A stretch of 63,638 nt of DNA, taken from NCBI RefSeq assembly GCF_004054105.1, contig NZ_SBLC01000018.1:436-64073 (forward strand), read 5' to 3'. The translations under genes and the position numbers were made by a program. The notes under the pieces are model-generated. The model saw nothing but the letters and a program-made list of their open reading frames with translations. It made no database searches and had not been told where the DNA came from. This DNA comes from Falsigemmobacter intermedius. GTDB lineage: Bacteria; Pseudomonadota; Alphaproteobacteria; Rhodobacterales; Rhodobacteraceae. Within the stretch, counting starts at the first letter, position 1. The number at the start of each line of letters is the position of its first letter. Below are positions 1 through 9,376 of the stretch, piece by piece.

Positions 1-13
1 TGATCTTTGGAAG

Positions 14-33
14 GGTGCGGGCCTGCCCGCACC
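14..33 (+). promoter_or_regulatory. Hairpin in rpsJ leader
   Basis: Eight-bp perfect stem (14-21 with 26-33) with a 4-nt loop, 21 nt upstream of rpsJ. It has no T-run, so it is more likely a leader structure or a processing site between the upstream gene (outside the window) and rpsJ than a terminator. Seen in sequence; function inferred. Confidence 0.4.
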
Positions 34-54
34 TGACCATCGAAGGGAAATCAG

Positions 55-363
55 ATGTCTGGACAAACCATCCGCATCCGGCTGAAAGCCTTCGATTACC
101 GCGTCCTGGATGCCTCGACGCAGGAAATCGTAAACACCGCGAAACGGACCGGCGCACATGTGCGTGGCCCGATTCCGCTTCCGAACCAGATCGAAAAGTT
201 CACGGTTCTCCGTGGGCCGCACATCGACAAAAAGTCGCGTGACCAGTGGGAAATCCGTACCCACAAGCGTCTCCTCGACATCGTAGATCCGACCCCGCAG
301 ACGGTGGACGCGCTGATGAAGCTCGACCTCGCCGCCGGCGTGGATGTCGAGATCAAAGTTTAA
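55..363 (+). CDS. rpsJ: 30S ribosomal protein S10
   Basis: Component of the 30S head, also known as NusE, a partner of NusB in antitermination. The 102-aa protein has the family length and the typical opening ([19 protein letters not shown]). A GAAGGGAAA ribosome binding site lies just upstream of the ATG. It is the first gene of the S10 run, followed after 13 bp by rplC. The normal upstream neighbours (fusA, tuf) lie outside the window. Confidence 0.98.
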   Translation: MSGQTIRIRLKAFDYRVLDASTQEIVNTAKRTGAHVRGPIPLPNQIEKFTVLRGPHIDKKSRDQWEIRTHKRLLDIVDPTPQTVDALMKLDLAAGVDVEIKV

Positions 364-376
364 GGGGGCATTACAG

Positions 377-1099
377 ATGCGCTCTGGTGTTATCGCCAAG
401 AAGCTGGGCATGACCCGGCTGTTCCTGGAAGACGGCAAACAGGTTCCTGTTACCGTTCTCCAGCTCGAAAACCTGCAGGTCGTGGCACAACGCACCGCTG
501 AAACTGACGGCTACACCGCTGTTCAGCTCGGCGCGGGCAATGCCAAGGCAAAACGCACGACCGCCCCGATGCGCGGCCACTTCGCGAAAGCGAATGTTGC
601 TCCGAAGCGCAAAGTGGCTGAGTTCCGCGTGTCGGCAGACAACCTGATCGAAGTGGGCGCGGAAATCACCGCAGAACACTACCTGGCCGGTCAATTCGTT
701 GACATCGCCGGTACCTCGATCGGTAAAGGTTTTGCCGGTGCGATGAAGCGCCACAACTTCGGTGGTCTTCGTGCGTCGCACGGTGTGTCGATCTCGCACC
801 GTTCGCACGGTTCGACCGGTCAGTGCCAAGACCCCGGTAAGGTGTTCAAAGGCAAAAAGATGGCAGGCCACATGGGTGCCGTCCGCGTGACCACGCAAAA
901 CCTGCAGGTCGTCAAGACCGATGCAGAGCGCGGTCTGATCCTGGTTAAAGGCGCGGTCCCCGGTTCCAAAGGTGGCTGGGTCACGATCAAAGACGCGGTG
1001 AAGAAGCCGGCTCACGCCGATGCTCCGAAACCGGCTGCGATTCGTGCCGCTGCTGCTGCTCCGGCTGCTGAAGTTGCAGTCGAAGGGGGTGAAGCATGA
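377..1099 (+). CDS. rplC: 50S ribosomal protein L3
   Basis: L3 is a primary 23S rRNA binder near the peptidyl transferase centre. I chose the ATG at 377 ([16 protein letters not shown]) over the in-frame GTG/ATG-like extension at 344, because the family begins here and an earlier start would overlap rpsJ. The product is 240 aa. The SHGSTGQ loop ends with Gln149, the counterpart of the Gln methylated by PrmB in E. coli. A roughly 35-residue Ala/Pro-rich C-terminal tail makes it longer than E. coli L3 (209 aa), as is usual in alphaproteobacteria. The stop overlaps rplD by 4 bp (ATGA). Confidence 0.97.
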   Translation: MRSGVIAKKLGMTRLFLEDGKQVPVTVLQLENLQVVAQRTAETDGYTAVQLGAGNAKAKRTTAPMRGHFAKANVAPKRKVAEFRVSADNLIEVGAEITAEHYLAGQFVDIAGTSIGKGFAGAMKRHNFGGLRASHGVSISHRSHGSTGQCQDPGKVFKGKKMAGHMGAVRVTTQNLQVVKTDAERGLILVKGAVPGSKGGWVTIKDAVKKPAHADAPKPAAIRAAAAAPAAEVAVEGGEA

Positions 1100-1716
1100 A
1101 ACTTGATGTGATCAAACTTGACGGCTCGAAAGCCGGCGAGATCGATCTGGACGAAGCGCTGTTCGGCCTCGAGCCGCGCGCCGACATCCTGCACCGTGTG
1201 GTGCGCTGGCAGCGTGCGAAAGCACAGGCCGGCACCCACTCGACGCTCGGCAAGTCGGACGTGTCCTACTCAACCAAGAAGATCTACCGCCAGAAGGGCA
1301 CCGGTGGCGCACGTCACGGTTCCAAGAAAGCCCCGATCTTCCGTCACGGTGGTGTGTACAAGGGCCCGACCCCGCGTTCGCACGCCCATGACCTGCCGAA
1401 GAAGTTCCGCGCTCTCGGCCTGAAGCACGCTCTGTCGGCGAAAGCCAAAGCAGGCGAGCTGGTGGTTCTGGAAGCTGCGGCTCTGGCCGCTCCGAAAACC
1501 GCAGAGCTGGCGAAAGCCAAAGAGGCTCTGGGCTGGAAGCGTACCCTGATCATCGACGGCGCTGCCATCGACGATAACTTCGCAAAAGCTGCCCGTAACC
1601 TGGAAGGCATGGATGTGCTCCCGGGGATCGGTGCCAACGTCTACGACATCCTGAAGCGTGACGTTCTCGTCATCACCAAAGCAGGTGTCGAAGCTCTGGA
1701 GGCTCGCCTGAAATGA
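1096..1716 (+). CDS. rplD: 50S ribosomal protein L4
   Basis: L4 (206 aa) lines the exit tunnel; in E. coli it also autoregulates the S10 operon. The conserved tunnel-loop region [20 protein letters not shown] is present around residues 65-85. Start and stop overlap rplC and rplW by 4 bp each (ATGA), so the three genes are probably translationally coupled. No E. coli-type S10 leader is visible upstream of rpsJ within the 54 bp available. Confidence 0.97.
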   Translation: MKLDVIKLDGSKAGEIDLDEALFGLEPRADILHRVVRWQRAKAQAGTHSTLGKSDVSYSTKKIYRQKGTGGARHGSKKAPIFRHGGVYKGPTPRSHAHDLPKKFRALGLKHALSAKAKAGELVVLEAAALAAPKTAELAKAKEALGWKRTLIIDGAAIDDNFAKAARNLEGMDVLPGIGANVYDILKRDVLVITKAGVEALEARLK

Positions 1717-2009
1717 GCGTGAAACCGGAACAATACGACGTCATCCGCCGCCCGATCATCACCGAGAAGGCAACCCTGGCATCGGAAAACGGTGCTGTGG
1801 TCTTCGAAGTGGCGATGGATTCCTCGAAGCCGGAAATCAAAGCGGCTGTCGAAGCGGTATTCGGCGTTAAGGTGAAGGCGGTCAACACCACCATCACCAA
1901 AGGCAAAGTCAAACGTTTCCGCGGCCGCCCCGGCGTTCGCTCGGACGTTAAGAAGGCCTATGTGACGCTCGAAGAAGGAAACACCATCGACGTCTCCACC
2001 GGTCTCTGA
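1713..2009 (+). CDS. rplW: 50S ribosomal protein L23
   Basis: L23 (98 aa) sits at the tunnel exit and docks SRP and trigger factor. It starts with the family pattern [14 protein letters not shown] and contains GVKVKAVNT. It overlaps rplD by 4 bp. Unlike the usual tight S10 arrangement, 180 bp with a terminator-like hairpin separate it from rplB. Confidence 0.97.
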   Translation: MSVKPEQYDVIRRPIITEKATLASENGAVVFEVAMDSSKPEIKAAVEAVFGVKVKAVNTTITKGKVKRFRGRPGVRSDVKKAYVTLEEGNTIDVSTGL

Positions 2010-2028
2010 TATTAGACCGGCGAATCTC

Positions 2029-2059
2029 ACGGCCCCGGTTCATCCGGGGCCGTGGCTCT
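2029..2059 (+). terminator. Terminator-like hairpin after rplW
   Basis: Ten-bp perfect GC-rich stem (2029-2038 with 2044-2053) with a 5-nt loop, followed by GGCTCTTTTC. The T-run is short and interrupted, so partial termination or attenuation is more likely than a full stop. The rest of the gap to rplB (2060-2189) holds a TATAAC box at 2121-2126 that could be a -10 element, but no convincing -35. Confidence 0.55.
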
Positions 2060-2189
2060 TTTCGGACAAACCGAAGTTTTCCGGCGCGGTGACGCGTCAG
2101 GATCGTGACGGAACCGGAAATATAACGGGGATCTACGGAGCCCTTCACCGCAGGGTTAAAATCCTGCCAGCAGACGGAAGACAGAAACC

Positions 2190-3029
2190 ATGGCATTGAA
2201 GTCGTATAAACCGACGACGCCTGGCCAGCGCGGGCTGGTACTGATCGACCGTTCGGAGCTTTGGAAAGGTCGTCCTGTCAAAGCCCTCACCGAGGGTCTG
2301 ACCAAGACGGGTGGCCGGAACAACACCGGACGTATCACGATGTGGCACAAGGGTGGCGGCGCGAAGCGTCTCTACCGTATTGTCGATTTCAAACGTCGTA
2401 AATTTGACATCGCAGCGACCGTTGAGCGGATCGAATACGATCCGAACCGGACCGCATTCATCGCACTCGTGCGTTATGAAGATGGCGAACTGACCTACAT
2501 CCTGGCGCCGCAACGCCTTGCTGTCGGCGACAAAGTTGTCGCTGGTGCAAAGGTTGACGTGAAGCCGGGCAACGCGATGCCCTTCTCGGGCATGCCGATC
2601 GGTACGATCGTGCACAACGTCGAACTGAAACCGGGCAAGGGCGGCCAGCTGGCACGCGCTGCAGGTACCTACGCTCAGTTCGTCGGCCGTGACGGTGGCT
2701 ACGCTCAGATCCGCCTCTCGTCGGGCGAACTGCGCATGGTCCGTCAGGAGTGCATGGCCACCATCGGTGCCGTGTCGAACCCCGACAACTCGAACCAGAA
2801 CTTCGGTAAAGCTGGTCGTAACCGCCACAAAGGTATTCGTCCGACCGTTCGCGGCGTGGCGATGAACCCGATCGACCACCCGCATGGTGGTGGTGAAGGC
2901 CGGACCTCGGGCGGCCGTCACCCGGTCACGCCGTGGGGTAAGAGCACCAAGGGTGCACGTACCCGTTCGAACAAGCAGACGGACAAGTATATCGTTCGTT
3001 CGCGTCACGCGAAGAAGAAGGGACGCTAA
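2190..3029 (+). CDS. rplB: 50S ribosomal protein L2
   Basis: L2 (279 aa) is needed for subunit association and peptidyl transferase activity. The C-terminal signature [13 protein letters not shown] carries the conserved functional histidine. It starts [16 protein letters not shown], with GGAAGA about 10 nt upstream. It follows an unusually long gap after rplW and is tightly followed by rpsS (3 bp). Confidence 0.98.
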   Translation: MALKSYKPTTPGQRGLVLIDRSELWKGRPVKALTEGLTKTGGRNNTGRITMWHKGGGAKRLYRIVDFKRRKFDIAATVERIEYDPNRTAFIALVRYEDGELTYILAPQRLAVGDKVVAGAKVDVKPGNAMPFSGMPIGTIVHNVELKPGKGGQLARAAGTYAQFVGRDGGYAQIRLSSGELRMVRQECMATIGAVSNPDNSNQNFGKAGRNRHKGIRPTVRGVAMNPIDHPHGGGEGRTSGGRHPVTPWGKSTKGARTRSNKQTDKYIVRSRHAKKKGR

Positions 3030-3032
3030 TCC

Positions 3033-3311
3033 ATGTCGCGCTCTGTTTGGAAAGGCCCCTTTGTCGACGCTTACGTCCTCAAGAAGGCCGAGAAAGCTCG
3101 CGAATCGGGCAAGTCGGATGTGATCAAAATCTGGTCGCGCCGCTCGACGATCCTGCCGCAATTCGTTGGTCTGACCTTTGGCGTCTACAACGGCCACAAG
3201 CACGTTCCCGTGACTGTGTCGGAAGAGATGATCGGCCAGAAGTTCGGTGAGTATTCGCCGACCCGGACCTACTATGGTCACGCGGCTGACAAAAAAGCCA
3301 AAAGGAAGTAA
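3033..3311 (+). CDS. rpsS: 30S ribosomal protein S19
   Basis: S19 (92 aa) forms the 30S head with S13 and touches the A-site tRNA. The family motif [20 protein letters not shown] is present in the second half. It starts 3 bp after rplB and is followed by rplV after 3 bp. Confidence 0.97.
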   Translation: MSRSVWKGPFVDAYVLKKAEKARESGKSDVIKIWSRRSTILPQFVGLTFGVYNGHKHVPVTVSEEMIGQKFGEYSPTRTYYGHAADKKAKRK

Positions 3312-3314
3312 GCC

Positions 3315-3695
3315 ATGGGTATGGAAAAAAATCCGCGCCGCGTGGCGGACAACGAGGCGATGGCAATCGCCCGTATGCTCAAGGTCAGCCCTCAGAAGCT
3401 GAACCTGGTGGCTGCGATGATCCGCGGTAAGAAAGTTGACAAGGCTCTGGCCGACCTCACCTTCTCGAAAAAGCGTATCGCCATCGACGTGAAAAAATGC
3501 CTTCAGTCGGCTATCGCCAACGCTGAGAACAACCACGGCCTGGACGTGGATGATCTGATCGTGGCAGAAGCCTGGGTCGGCAAGAACATCACCCTGAAGC
3601 GTGGCCGTCCGCGTGCACGTGGTCGCTTTGGCAAGATCATGAAGCCCTTCGCCGAGATCACGATCAAGGTGCGTCAGAAAGGGGAGACTGCGTAA
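3315..3695 (+). CDS. rplV: 50S ribosomal protein L22
   Basis: L22 (126 aa) reaches into the exit tunnel with a beta-hairpin loop. The C-terminal [19 protein letters not shown] matches the family tunnel loop and last strand. A second ATG at 3321 is possible but leaves the same core. The stop overlaps rpsC by one base (TAATG). Confidence 0.97.
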   Translation: MGMEKNPRRVADNEAMAIARMLKVSPQKLNLVAAMIRGKKVDKALADLTFSKKRIAIDVKKCLQSAIANAENNHGLDVDDLIVAEAWVGKNITLKRGRPRARGRFGKIMKPFAEITIKVRQKGETA

Positions 3696-4411
3696 TGGGT
3701 CAGAAGGTCAACCCGATCGGGATGCGTCTCCAGGTCAACCGCACCTGGGACAGCCGCTGGTATGCTGACTCGAAAGAGTACGGCAACCTTCTCCTTGAAG
3801 ACCTCAAGATGCGTGAGTTCATCCACGAGGAATGCAAGGCAGCCGGCGTTTCGCGCGTCATCATCGAGCGTCCGCACCGTAAGTGCCGTGTGACCATTCA
3901 CACCGCACGTCCGGGCGTGATCATCGGCAAAAAAGGCGCTGACATTGAGACCCTTCGCAAGAAGCTCTCGGTGTTCACCGCTTCGGAACTCCACCTGAAC
4001 ATCGTCGAAGTCCGCAAGCCGGAAGTCGACGCTCAGCTGGTCGCCGAATCGATCGCTCAACAGATGGAACGCCGCGTTTCGTTCCGCCGCGCCATGAAAC
4101 GCGCTGTGCAGAACGCGATGCGCATGGGTGCCCTCGGCATCCGTGTGAACGTGGGTGGCCGTCTGGGTGGTGCTGAAATCGCACGTACCGAATGGTACCG
4201 CGAAGGCCGCGTGCCGCTGCACACCCTGCGCGCTGACATCGACTACGCCCTGGCTGAAGCATCGACCCCCTACGGGATCATTGGTGTGAAGGTCTGGATC
4301 TTCAAGGGCGAGATCATGGAACACGACCCGCAGGCTCGTGACCGTCGCGCCGCTGAAGGCAACGACGCTCCGGCTCCGCGTGGTCCGCGTCGCGACCGCG
4401 ATCGCGGCTGA
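3695..4411 (+). CDS. rpsC: 30S ribosomal protein S3
   Basis: S3 (238 aa) forms the mRNA entry site and has helicase activity with S4. The type 2 KH domain shows [18 protein letters not shown] around residues 72-90. The C-terminal domain holds [13 protein letters not shown], and the protein ends in a charged Arg/Asp tail. It starts [12 protein letters not shown] and overlaps the rplV stop by one base. Confidence 0.98.
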   Translation: MGQKVNPIGMRLQVNRTWDSRWYADSKEYGNLLLEDLKMREFIHEECKAAGVSRVIIERPHRKCRVTIHTARPGVIIGKKGADIETLRKKLSVFTASELHLNIVEVRKPEVDAQLVAESIAQQMERRVSFRRAMKRAVQNAMRMGALGIRVNVGGRLGGAEIARTEWYREGRVPLHTLRADIDYALAEASTPYGIIGVKVWIFKGEIMEHDPQARDRRAAEGNDAPAPRGPRRDRDRG

Positions 4412-4427
4412 TAGGGAGTAGTGAACT

Positions 4428-4841
4428 ATGCTGCAACCGAAACGGACTAAGTTCCGCAAACAGCACAAAGGCCGTATCAAGGGCGAAGCAAAGGGCGGCT
4501 TTGAGCTGAACTTTGGCTCCTTCGCGCTGAAAGCCACCGAGCCGGAGCGCGTCACCGCGCGCCAGATCGAGGCAGCCCGTCGTGCGATCACCCGCTTCAT
4601 GAAGCGTCAGGGTCGTGTCTGGATCCGTATTTTCCCGGACGTTCCGGTTTCGTCGAAACCGACCGAAGTTCGTATGGGTAAAGGTAAAGGCTCCGTCGAC
4701 TTCTGGGCGTGCAAAGTGAAGCCGGGCCGTATCATGTTCGAAATCGACGGCGTGTCCGAAGAGATCGCACGTGAGGCTCTGCGCCTTGGCGCGATGAAGC
4801 TTCCGGTCACCTCGCGCGTCGTCGTCCGCGAAGACTGGTAA
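4428..4841 (+). CDS. rplP: 50S ribosomal protein L16
   Basis: L16 (137 aa) helps place the A-site tRNA. The conserved block [12 protein letters not shown] includes the arginine that is hydroxylated in E. coli. It starts [16 protein letters not shown], 16 bp after rpsC. A strong intrinsic terminator follows, so transcription of this half of the operon probably ends here. This is unusual, because rpmC normally follows directly. Confidence 0.97.
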   Translation: MLQPKRTKFRKQHKGRIKGEAKGGFELNFGSFALKATEPERVTARQIEAARRAITRFMKRQGRVWIRIFPDVPVSSKPTEVRMGKGKGSVDFWACKVKPGRIMFEIDGVSEEIAREALRLGAMKLPVTSRVVVREDW

Positions 4842-4864
4842 GATCTGGTCCCCGGACCAACGAA

Positions 4865-4892
4865 GGCCCCTGCGCAAGCGGGGGCCTTTTTT
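4865..4892 (+). terminator. Intrinsic terminator after rplP
   Basis: GC-rich hairpin (GGCCCC arm at 4865 with GGGGCC ending at 4886) followed directly by six Ts. This is a canonical Rho-independent terminator placed inside what is normally one continuous operon. The next 200 bp (4893-5095) are relatively AT-rich and form the permease promoter region. Confidence 0.85.
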
Positions 4893-4956
4893 ATGCGCAG
4901 TCGGCGGCTCCCGGTAACGCCCTCAGGTTGTGCGATGTAGCTTTATTCCCGTTTGT

Positions 4957-5025
4957 TTCAAAAAGATCCTGTTTGAATTTCCGCATAATGCGCGAAGGAC
5001 CTTCTGGTTTATAAGGAAATTACCA
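4957..5025 (+). promoter_or_regulatory. Two inverted repeats upstream of the permease
   Basis: Two imperfect palindromes lie 70-140 bp before the permease start: TTCAAA-N9-TTTGAA (4957-4977) and CTGGT-N13-ACCAG (5003-5025). They are candidate repressor sites. Both are short and the region is AT-rich, so chance is possible. Confidence 0.3.
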
Positions 5026-5095
5026 GGGTCAGCTTATTGTCTTCATTTTCGAGATCCATCTGCGGGCCGCGTGTACACATTTCTGGAAGGGAAAG

Positions 5096-6538
5096 ATGTC
5101 ATCGCTTGATCGGGCGCATCATGCGCAGGGGGGCTCGGCGGATCCGGATGGTAACGCTCTGAACCCGGTCACCAAAGAGGAAAAATCCTGGGGATGGTTC
5201 GCCATCTTCAATATCTGGGCGAATGATATTCAGTCGCTCTTTGGCTATACGCTGGTCGCCTCGCTGTTCATTTCCTACGGCGTGGGCGGCTGGACGGCCT
5301 TTGCGGCGCTGATTGCGGCCGGACTTTTCGTTATGTGGATGGTCAACCTCTCCGGTGCGCCGGGTGAGAAATACGGGATTCCTTATCCCGTCCTCGCGCG
5401 TGCCAGCCTCGGGACCCAGGGTGGCAAGCTGCCGGCGATCTTACGGGCGACCGTGGCGGTCTTCTGGTTCGGCGTGCAGGTGCATTTCGCCTCAACCGCG
5501 CTGTCGCTGCTCATCCGCTCTCTGACCGGGGTGCAGGATACCAGCATGATCTTTGGCATGTCGGGTGTTGACTGGCTGTCCTTCGTGCTGGTCTGGCTGT
5601 TCCACATCCTGATCTTCTGGCGCGGCATGGGCTGGGTTGAGACCTTCCTCAACATCGCCGGACCCTTTGTTTATGCGGTGATGATCGGCCTGCTGATCGT
5701 GTTGTGGAACAAGTCGGACGGGCAGCTGCTCTCGGCCACGGCGACGATCTTCGTAAACCCGGAGGGCACCTTCTGGACTGAGCTGAAGGGCTTTGTGGCC
5801 ATCGTCGGCACCATGGTGGCTTACTTCGCCGCGGTGATGATCAACTTCTCTGACTTCTCGCGCTATGCCAAAGACAAGCCGACGATGATTAAGGGCAACC
5901 TGACCGGGCTGCCGCTGAACATGATCCTCTTCTCGGCGCTGGCGCTGCTGACGACGGGCGGGGCGGCTGTAGTTTATGGCGAGGCTCTGGTGAACCCGAC
6001 TGAGATCGTTGAGCGGACCGACAGCGTGCTGCTGAGCGTGATCGCCGCGATCACCTTCTTTGCCGCGACCGTGGGGATCAACCTCGTGGCTAACTTCATT
6101 CCGGCTGTAAACGGCATTGCCAGCCTCGCGCCTGAGCGGATCGGCTTCCGTAGGGCGGGTCTGATCACCGCAGGCTTTGCTCTGGTCATCGGCGGATTCT
6201 GGACGGGCTTCATCAGCAACTTCGGCATTGATGGCTTTGTGAACACCCTGGGTGCCACGCTCGCGCCGCTCTTCGGCATCATGATCGTCGATTACTACGT
6301 CCACCGTCGTCAGCATCTCGATCTGAACGACCTCTATGATATGGCGGGCGGTCGCTATCACTATGAGAACGGCTGGAACAGCGCGGCGGTGAAAGCCTTT
6401 GTCGCAGCAGCCGTCTTCTCGGTGCTGACGGTCTGGGTGCCGTGGTTCAGCTTCCTGTCGGGCTATAACTGGATCATCGGGGCCGTGCTCGGCGGCGCTC
6501 TCATGCATGTCTTTACAAGGCAGCCGGTGCGCGCCTGA
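5096..6538 (+). CDS. NCS1 nucleobase/hydantoin-type permease
   Basis: 480-aa inner-membrane protein with about 12 predicted hydrophobic segments. It matches the nucleobase:cation symporter-1 family (cytosine, uracil, allantoin and hydantoin permeases; Mhp1 type). The N-terminus has the family opening KSWGWFAIFNIWANDIQSL, with an APGEKYGIPYP loop near residues 88-98 and the C-terminal signature IMIVDYYVHRRQ. The substrate cannot be fixed from sequence. A good ribosome binding site (GGAAGG) lies 5 nt before the ATG. It sits alone between rplP and rpmC with a terminator on each side, so it is an insertion into the ribosomal operon. No catabolic partner gene is adjacent. Confidence 0.9.
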   Translation: MSSLDRAHHAQGGSADPDGNALNPVTKEEKSWGWFAIFNIWANDIQSLFGYTLVASLFISYGVGGWTAFAALIAAGLFVMWMVNLSGAPGEKYGIPYPVLARASLGTQGGKLPAILRATVAVFWFGVQVHFASTALSLLIRSLTGVQDTSMIFGMSGVDWLSFVLVWLFHILIFWRGMGWVETFLNIAGPFVYAVMIGLLIVLWNKSDGQLLSATATIFVNPEGTFWTELKGFVAIVGTMVAYFAAVMINFSDFSRYAKDKPTMIKGNLTGLPLNMILFSALALLTTGGAAVVYGEALVNPTEIVERTDSVLLSVIAAITFFAATVGINLVANFIPAVNGIASLAPERIGFRRAGLITAGFALVIGGFWTGFISNFGIDGFVNTLGATLAPLFGIMIVDYYVHRRQHLDLNDLYDMAGGRYHYENGWNSAAVKAFVAAAVFSVLTVWVPWFSFLSGYNWIIGAVLGGALMHVFTRQPVRA

Positions 6539-6561
6539 GCGCTGCGGCTTCTGTGACAGGC

Positions 6562-6594
6562 AGCAACGGCCGGGGGATGTCTCCGGCCGTTGCT
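6562..6594 (+). terminator. Strong hairpin after the permease
   Basis: Perfect 12-bp stem (6562-6573 with 6583-6594) with a 9-nt loop, 23 bp after the permease stop. It lacks a clean T-run (CTGTCCTCTCC follows). It probably acts as a terminator or 3' stabiliser. From here to rpmC (6595-6853) there is no gene; that stretch holds the rpmC leader structures. Confidence 0.65.
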
Positions 6595-6740
6595 CTGTCC
6601 TCTCCCGGCGAACCGGCGCGGGCAGGGCGGAGAGGGTCTTCGGGCTTCTGCCGGCGTGACCCCGCCGAAGAGCCTTAAAAATAAGGCGATTTCGAAACTA
6701 TCTCTTGCCACGGGTCGCACCGGAGGCTAATGAGGCGCAT

Positions 6741-6833
6741 CGCACGATTCCCCCGTGGGGGAGTCGTGCGTGCATTTTTGATCCACCAGATCACTACGGT
6801 TACCCCGAAGACACCGACGGGGGCCTTCTGGTG
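6741..6833 (+). promoter_or_regulatory. rpmC leader: attenuator-like hairpins
   Basis: First hairpin 6741-6770: 14-bp arms with one G-U pair and a short loop. It is followed by TGCATTTTT and looks like a Rho-independent terminator. Second structure 6784-6833: CACCAGA (6784-6790) pairs with TCTGGTG (6827-6833) around an inner CCCCG/CGGGG stem (6803-6807 with 6818-6822). It ends 20 nt before the rpmC start. Together they suggest attenuation or a protein-binding leader for the rpmC half of the operon. Pairing is seen; the mechanism is inferred. Confidence 0.5.
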
Positions 6834-6853
6834 TATATGAAAAGGATAGGCGA

Positions 6854-7057
6854 ATGAGCGCCCAAGAACTGCGGTCCAAGACCCCGGACCAGCTTCGCGA
6901 CGAACTCGTCGCCCTGAAAAAAGAAGCGTTTAACCTGCGCTTCCGTCAGGCGACCAACCAGCTTGATAACACTGCCCGTATGCGCGCTGTCCGCCGCGAC
7001 GTTGCACGTATCAAGACCGTTCTGAACGAAATGGCCGCGCAAGCGGCAGCGAACTGA
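6854..7057 (+). CDS. rpmC: 50S ribosomal protein L29
   Basis: L29 (67 aa), a small helical protein at the tunnel exit. The pattern [20 protein letters not shown] is typical. AAAAGGA lies about 8 nt upstream of the ATG. It is the first gene of the second half of the S10 operon, downstream of the permease insertion. rpsQ follows after 11 bp. Confidence 0.96.
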   Translation: MSAQELRSKTPDQLRDELVALKKEAFNLRFRQATNQLDNTARMRAVRRDVARIKTVLNEMAAQAAAN

Positions 7058-7068
7058 GGTAGACACAG

Positions 7069-7302
7069 ATGCCCCGTCGTATTCTGCAAGGCACCGTGAC
7101 CTCGGACAAAAACGATCAGACCATCACCGTTCTGGTCGAGCGTCGTTTCAAGCACCCGCTGCTGCAAAAGACTGTCCGTAAGTCGAAGAAATACCGCGCT
7201 CACGATGCGGAAAACCAATTCAAGGTTGGTGACACCGTTCGCATCGTCGAATGTGCGCCGATCTCGAAAACGAAGCGCTGGACTGTGGTGACGGAGGCCT
7301 GA
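7069..7302 (+). CDS. rpsQ: 30S ribosomal protein S17
   Basis: S17 (77 aa), an OB-fold 16S rRNA binder. It opens [19 protein letters not shown]; the S17 pattern [18 protein letters not shown] is in the last third. It is followed by a 96-bp gap before rplN that contains a CGCT(T)CAGTG/CACTGAGCG hairpin (7326-7347, one bulged base) without a T-run. Confidence 0.96.
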   Translation: MPRRILQGTVTSDKNDQTITVLVERRFKHPLLQKTVRKSKKYRAHDAENQFKVGDTVRIVECAPISKTKRWTVVTEA

Positions 7303-7398
7303 GCACCCGCTCAAGCCTCCCTCATCGCTTCAGTGCTTCACTGAGCGAAACCCCGGGGCAGTGCTGATCAGCTGTCTCCGAAGGTCGGGAGAAACCAA

Positions 7399-7767
7399 AT
7401 GATCCAGATGCAGACTAATCTGGATGTAGCTGACAACTCCGGCGCACGCCGAGTTCAGTGCATCAAGGTTCTGGGCGGCTCGCATCGCCGCTACGCATCC
7501 GTGGGCGACATCATCGTGGTGTCGGTCAAGGAGGCGATTCCGAAGGGTCGCGTGAAGAAAGGTGACGTACGTAAAGCCGTCGTCGTTCGCACCGCGAAAG
7601 AAGTTCGTCGTGAAGATGGCACCGCCATCCGTTTCGACCGCAACGCTGCTGTCATCCTGAACAACCAGGGTGAACCGGTTGGCACCCGTATTTTCGGGCC
7701 GGTCGTTCGTGAGCTGCGCGCGAAGAACTTCATGAAGATCATCTCGCTGGCGCCGGAGGTGCTGTGA
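7399..7767 (+). CDS. rplN: 50S ribosomal protein L14
   Basis: L14 (122 aa), a 23S rRNA binder at the subunit interface and the docking site of RsfS. The family block [16 protein letters not shown] and the ending [15 protein letters not shown] are intact. GGGAGAAACC precedes the ATG. rplX starts 1 bp after its stop. Confidence 0.97.
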   Translation: MIQMQTNLDVADNSGARRVQCIKVLGGSHRRYASVGDIIVVSVKEAIPKGRVKKGDVRKAVVVRTAKEVRREDGTAIRFDRNAAVILNNQGEPVGTRIFGPVVRELRAKNFMKIISLAPEVL

Positions 7768-7768
7768 T

Positions 7769-8074
7769 ATGGCTGCAAAGCTGAAAAAAGGCGACAAAGT
7801 CGTCGTCCTCACCGGCAAAGACAAAGGCAAACAGGGTGAAATCACCGCTGTGAACCCGTCGGCGAACAAAGCCGTGGTCGAAGGCATCAACGTTGCCATC
7901 CGCCACACCCGTCAGTCGCAGACCTCGCAGGGCGGCCGCATCGCGAAATCGATGCCGATCGATCTGTCGAACCTCGCGCTGCTGGACGCAAACGGTAAAG
8001 CAACCCGCGTTGGCTTCCGCATGGAAGGCGACAAGAAGGTCCGCTTCGCCAAGACCACCGGGGATGCGATCTGA
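7769..8074 (+). CDS. rplX: 50S ribosomal protein L24
   Basis: L24 (101 aa) starts 50S assembly. The N-terminal KOW motif is [20 protein letters not shown]. The stop overlaps the rplE start by one base (TGATG). Confidence 0.96.
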   Translation: MAAKLKKGDKVVVLTGKDKGKQGEITAVNPSANKAVVEGINVAIRHTRQSQTSQGGRIAKSMPIDLSNLALLDANGKATRVGFRMEGDKKVRFAKTTGDAI

Positions 8075-8631
8075 TGACCGATGCAACCTACACCCCGCGC
8101 CTGAAATCGCTCTATGAGACCAAGGTGAAAGCCGCTCTCAAAGAAGAATTCGGCTACACCAACGTGATGCAACTCCCGAAGCTCGACAAAATCGTGCTGA
8201 ACATGGGCGTTGGCGAAGCGGTTAAAGACACCAAGAAGGTCAAACAGGCCTCCGAGGAACTGTCGAAAATCGCTGGTCAGAAAGCAGTCGTCACTCACGC
8301 GAAAAAGTCGATCGCCGGCTTCCGCGTTCGTGAAGAAATGCCGCTGGGTACCAAAGTGACCCTGCGCGGTGACCGTATGTACGAATTCCTGGACCGCCTG
8401 ATCAACGTCGCGCTGCCGCGCGTCCGCGACTTCCGTGGCGTAAAAGGCACCTCGTTCGACGGCCGTGGCAACTACGCCATGGGTCTGAAAGAGCACATCG
8501 TGTTCCCGGAGATCGATTTCGACAAAGTCGACGAGATCCTCGGTATGGACATCATCATCTGCACCACCGCCAAGACCGACGCGGAAGCCAAGGCGCTGTT
8601 GAAGCAATTCAACATGCCCTTCATGGCCTGA
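8074..8631 (+). CDS. rplE: 50S ribosomal protein L5
   Basis: L5 (185 aa) binds 5S rRNA and contacts the P-site tRNA. It contains [16 protein letters not shown] and the family block [18 protein letters not shown]. It is tightly linked to rplX and to rpsN (19 bp). Confidence 0.97.
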   Translation: MTDATYTPRLKSLYETKVKAALKEEFGYTNVMQLPKLDKIVLNMGVGEAVKDTKKVKQASEELSKIAGQKAVVTHAKKSIAGFRVREEMPLGTKVTLRGDRMYEFLDRLINVALPRVRDFRGVKGTSFDGRGNYAMGLKEHIVFPEIDFDKVDEILGMDIIICTTAKTDAEAKALLKQFNMPFMA

Positions 8632-8650
8632 TCGCGGGAGGACATCACAT

Positions 8651-8956
8651 ATGGCAAAAGTATCCATGATCGAACGCGAGAAAAAGCGCGCTAAGCTGGT
8701 GGCCCAATACGCCGCCAAGCGTGCTGCTCTCAAAGAGATCATCAAGGACGAGTCCAAGCCGATGGAAGAGCGTTTCGGCGCTTCCCTGAAACTTGCTGCT
8801 CTGCCGCGCAACTCGTCGGCCACCCGCCTGCACAACCGTTGCCAGCTGACCGGCCGTCCCCATGCTTACTACCGTAAGCTCAAACTTTCGCGGATCATGC
8901 TGCGTGAACTGGCCTCCTTCGGTCAGATCCCGGGCATGGTTAAGTCGAGCTGGTAA
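8651..8956 (+). CDS. rpsN: 30S ribosomal protein S14 (zinc-free type)
   Basis: S14 (101 aa) in the 30S head. It is the long form without the CxxC-Cys pairs of zinc-binding S14, so it does not need zinc. The pattern [19 protein letters not shown] is present near residues 57-75. GGAGGACA precedes the ATG. Confidence 0.96.
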   Translation: MAKVSMIEREKKRAKLVAQYAAKRAALKEIIKDESKPMEERFGASLKLAALPRNSSATRLHNRCQLTGRPHAYYRKLKLSRIMLRELASFGQIPGMVKSSW

Positions 8957-8967
8957 GGAGTCGGACA

Positions 8968-9366
8968 ATGTCTATGAACGATCCGCTCGGCGATATGCTG
9001 ACCCGTATCCGCAACGCACAACTCCGTGGCAAGTCGACCGTGTCGACCCCGGCCTCGAAGCTGCGCGCGTGGGTTCTCGATGTTCTGGCTGCTGAAGGCT
9101 ACATCCGTGGCTACGAAGCAACCACTGGTAAAGACGGCCATCCGGCTCTCGAAATCAGCCTGAAATACTTCGAAGGTGCTGCTGTGATCCGTGAGATCAA
9201 GCGCGTCTCGAAGCCGGGCCGCCGCGTTTACGCCGGCGCACAGGAACTGCCCTCGGTCCGCAACGGCCTTGGCATTGCTGTGATTTCGACTCCGAAAGGC
9301 GTCCTGACCGATGCAAACGCACGCGCAGCCAATGTTGGCGGCGAAGTGCTTTGCACCGTGTTCTGA
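8968..9366 (+). CDS. rpsH: 30S ribosomal protein S8
   Basis: S8 (132 aa), a central 16S rRNA binder and, in E. coli, the translational repressor of the spc operon. It opens [19 protein letters not shown] keep the first ATG because E. coli S8 starts the same way. The C-terminus carries GGEVLCTVF, as expected. rplF follows after 10 bp. Confidence 0.97.
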   Translation: MSMNDPLGDMLTRIRNAQLRGKSTVSTPASKLRAWVLDVLAAEGYIRGYEATTGKDGHPALEISLKYFEGAAVIREIKRVSKPGRRVYAGAQELPSVRNGLGIAVISTPKGVLTDANARAANVGGEVLCTVF

Positions 9367-9376
9367 GGAGGGTTCC

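Noticed and set aside
2145-3536. 463-aa antisense ORF opposite rplB-rpsS-rplV
   Set aside because: GC-rich shadow frame of three certain ribosomal genes; no family features or ribosome binding site.
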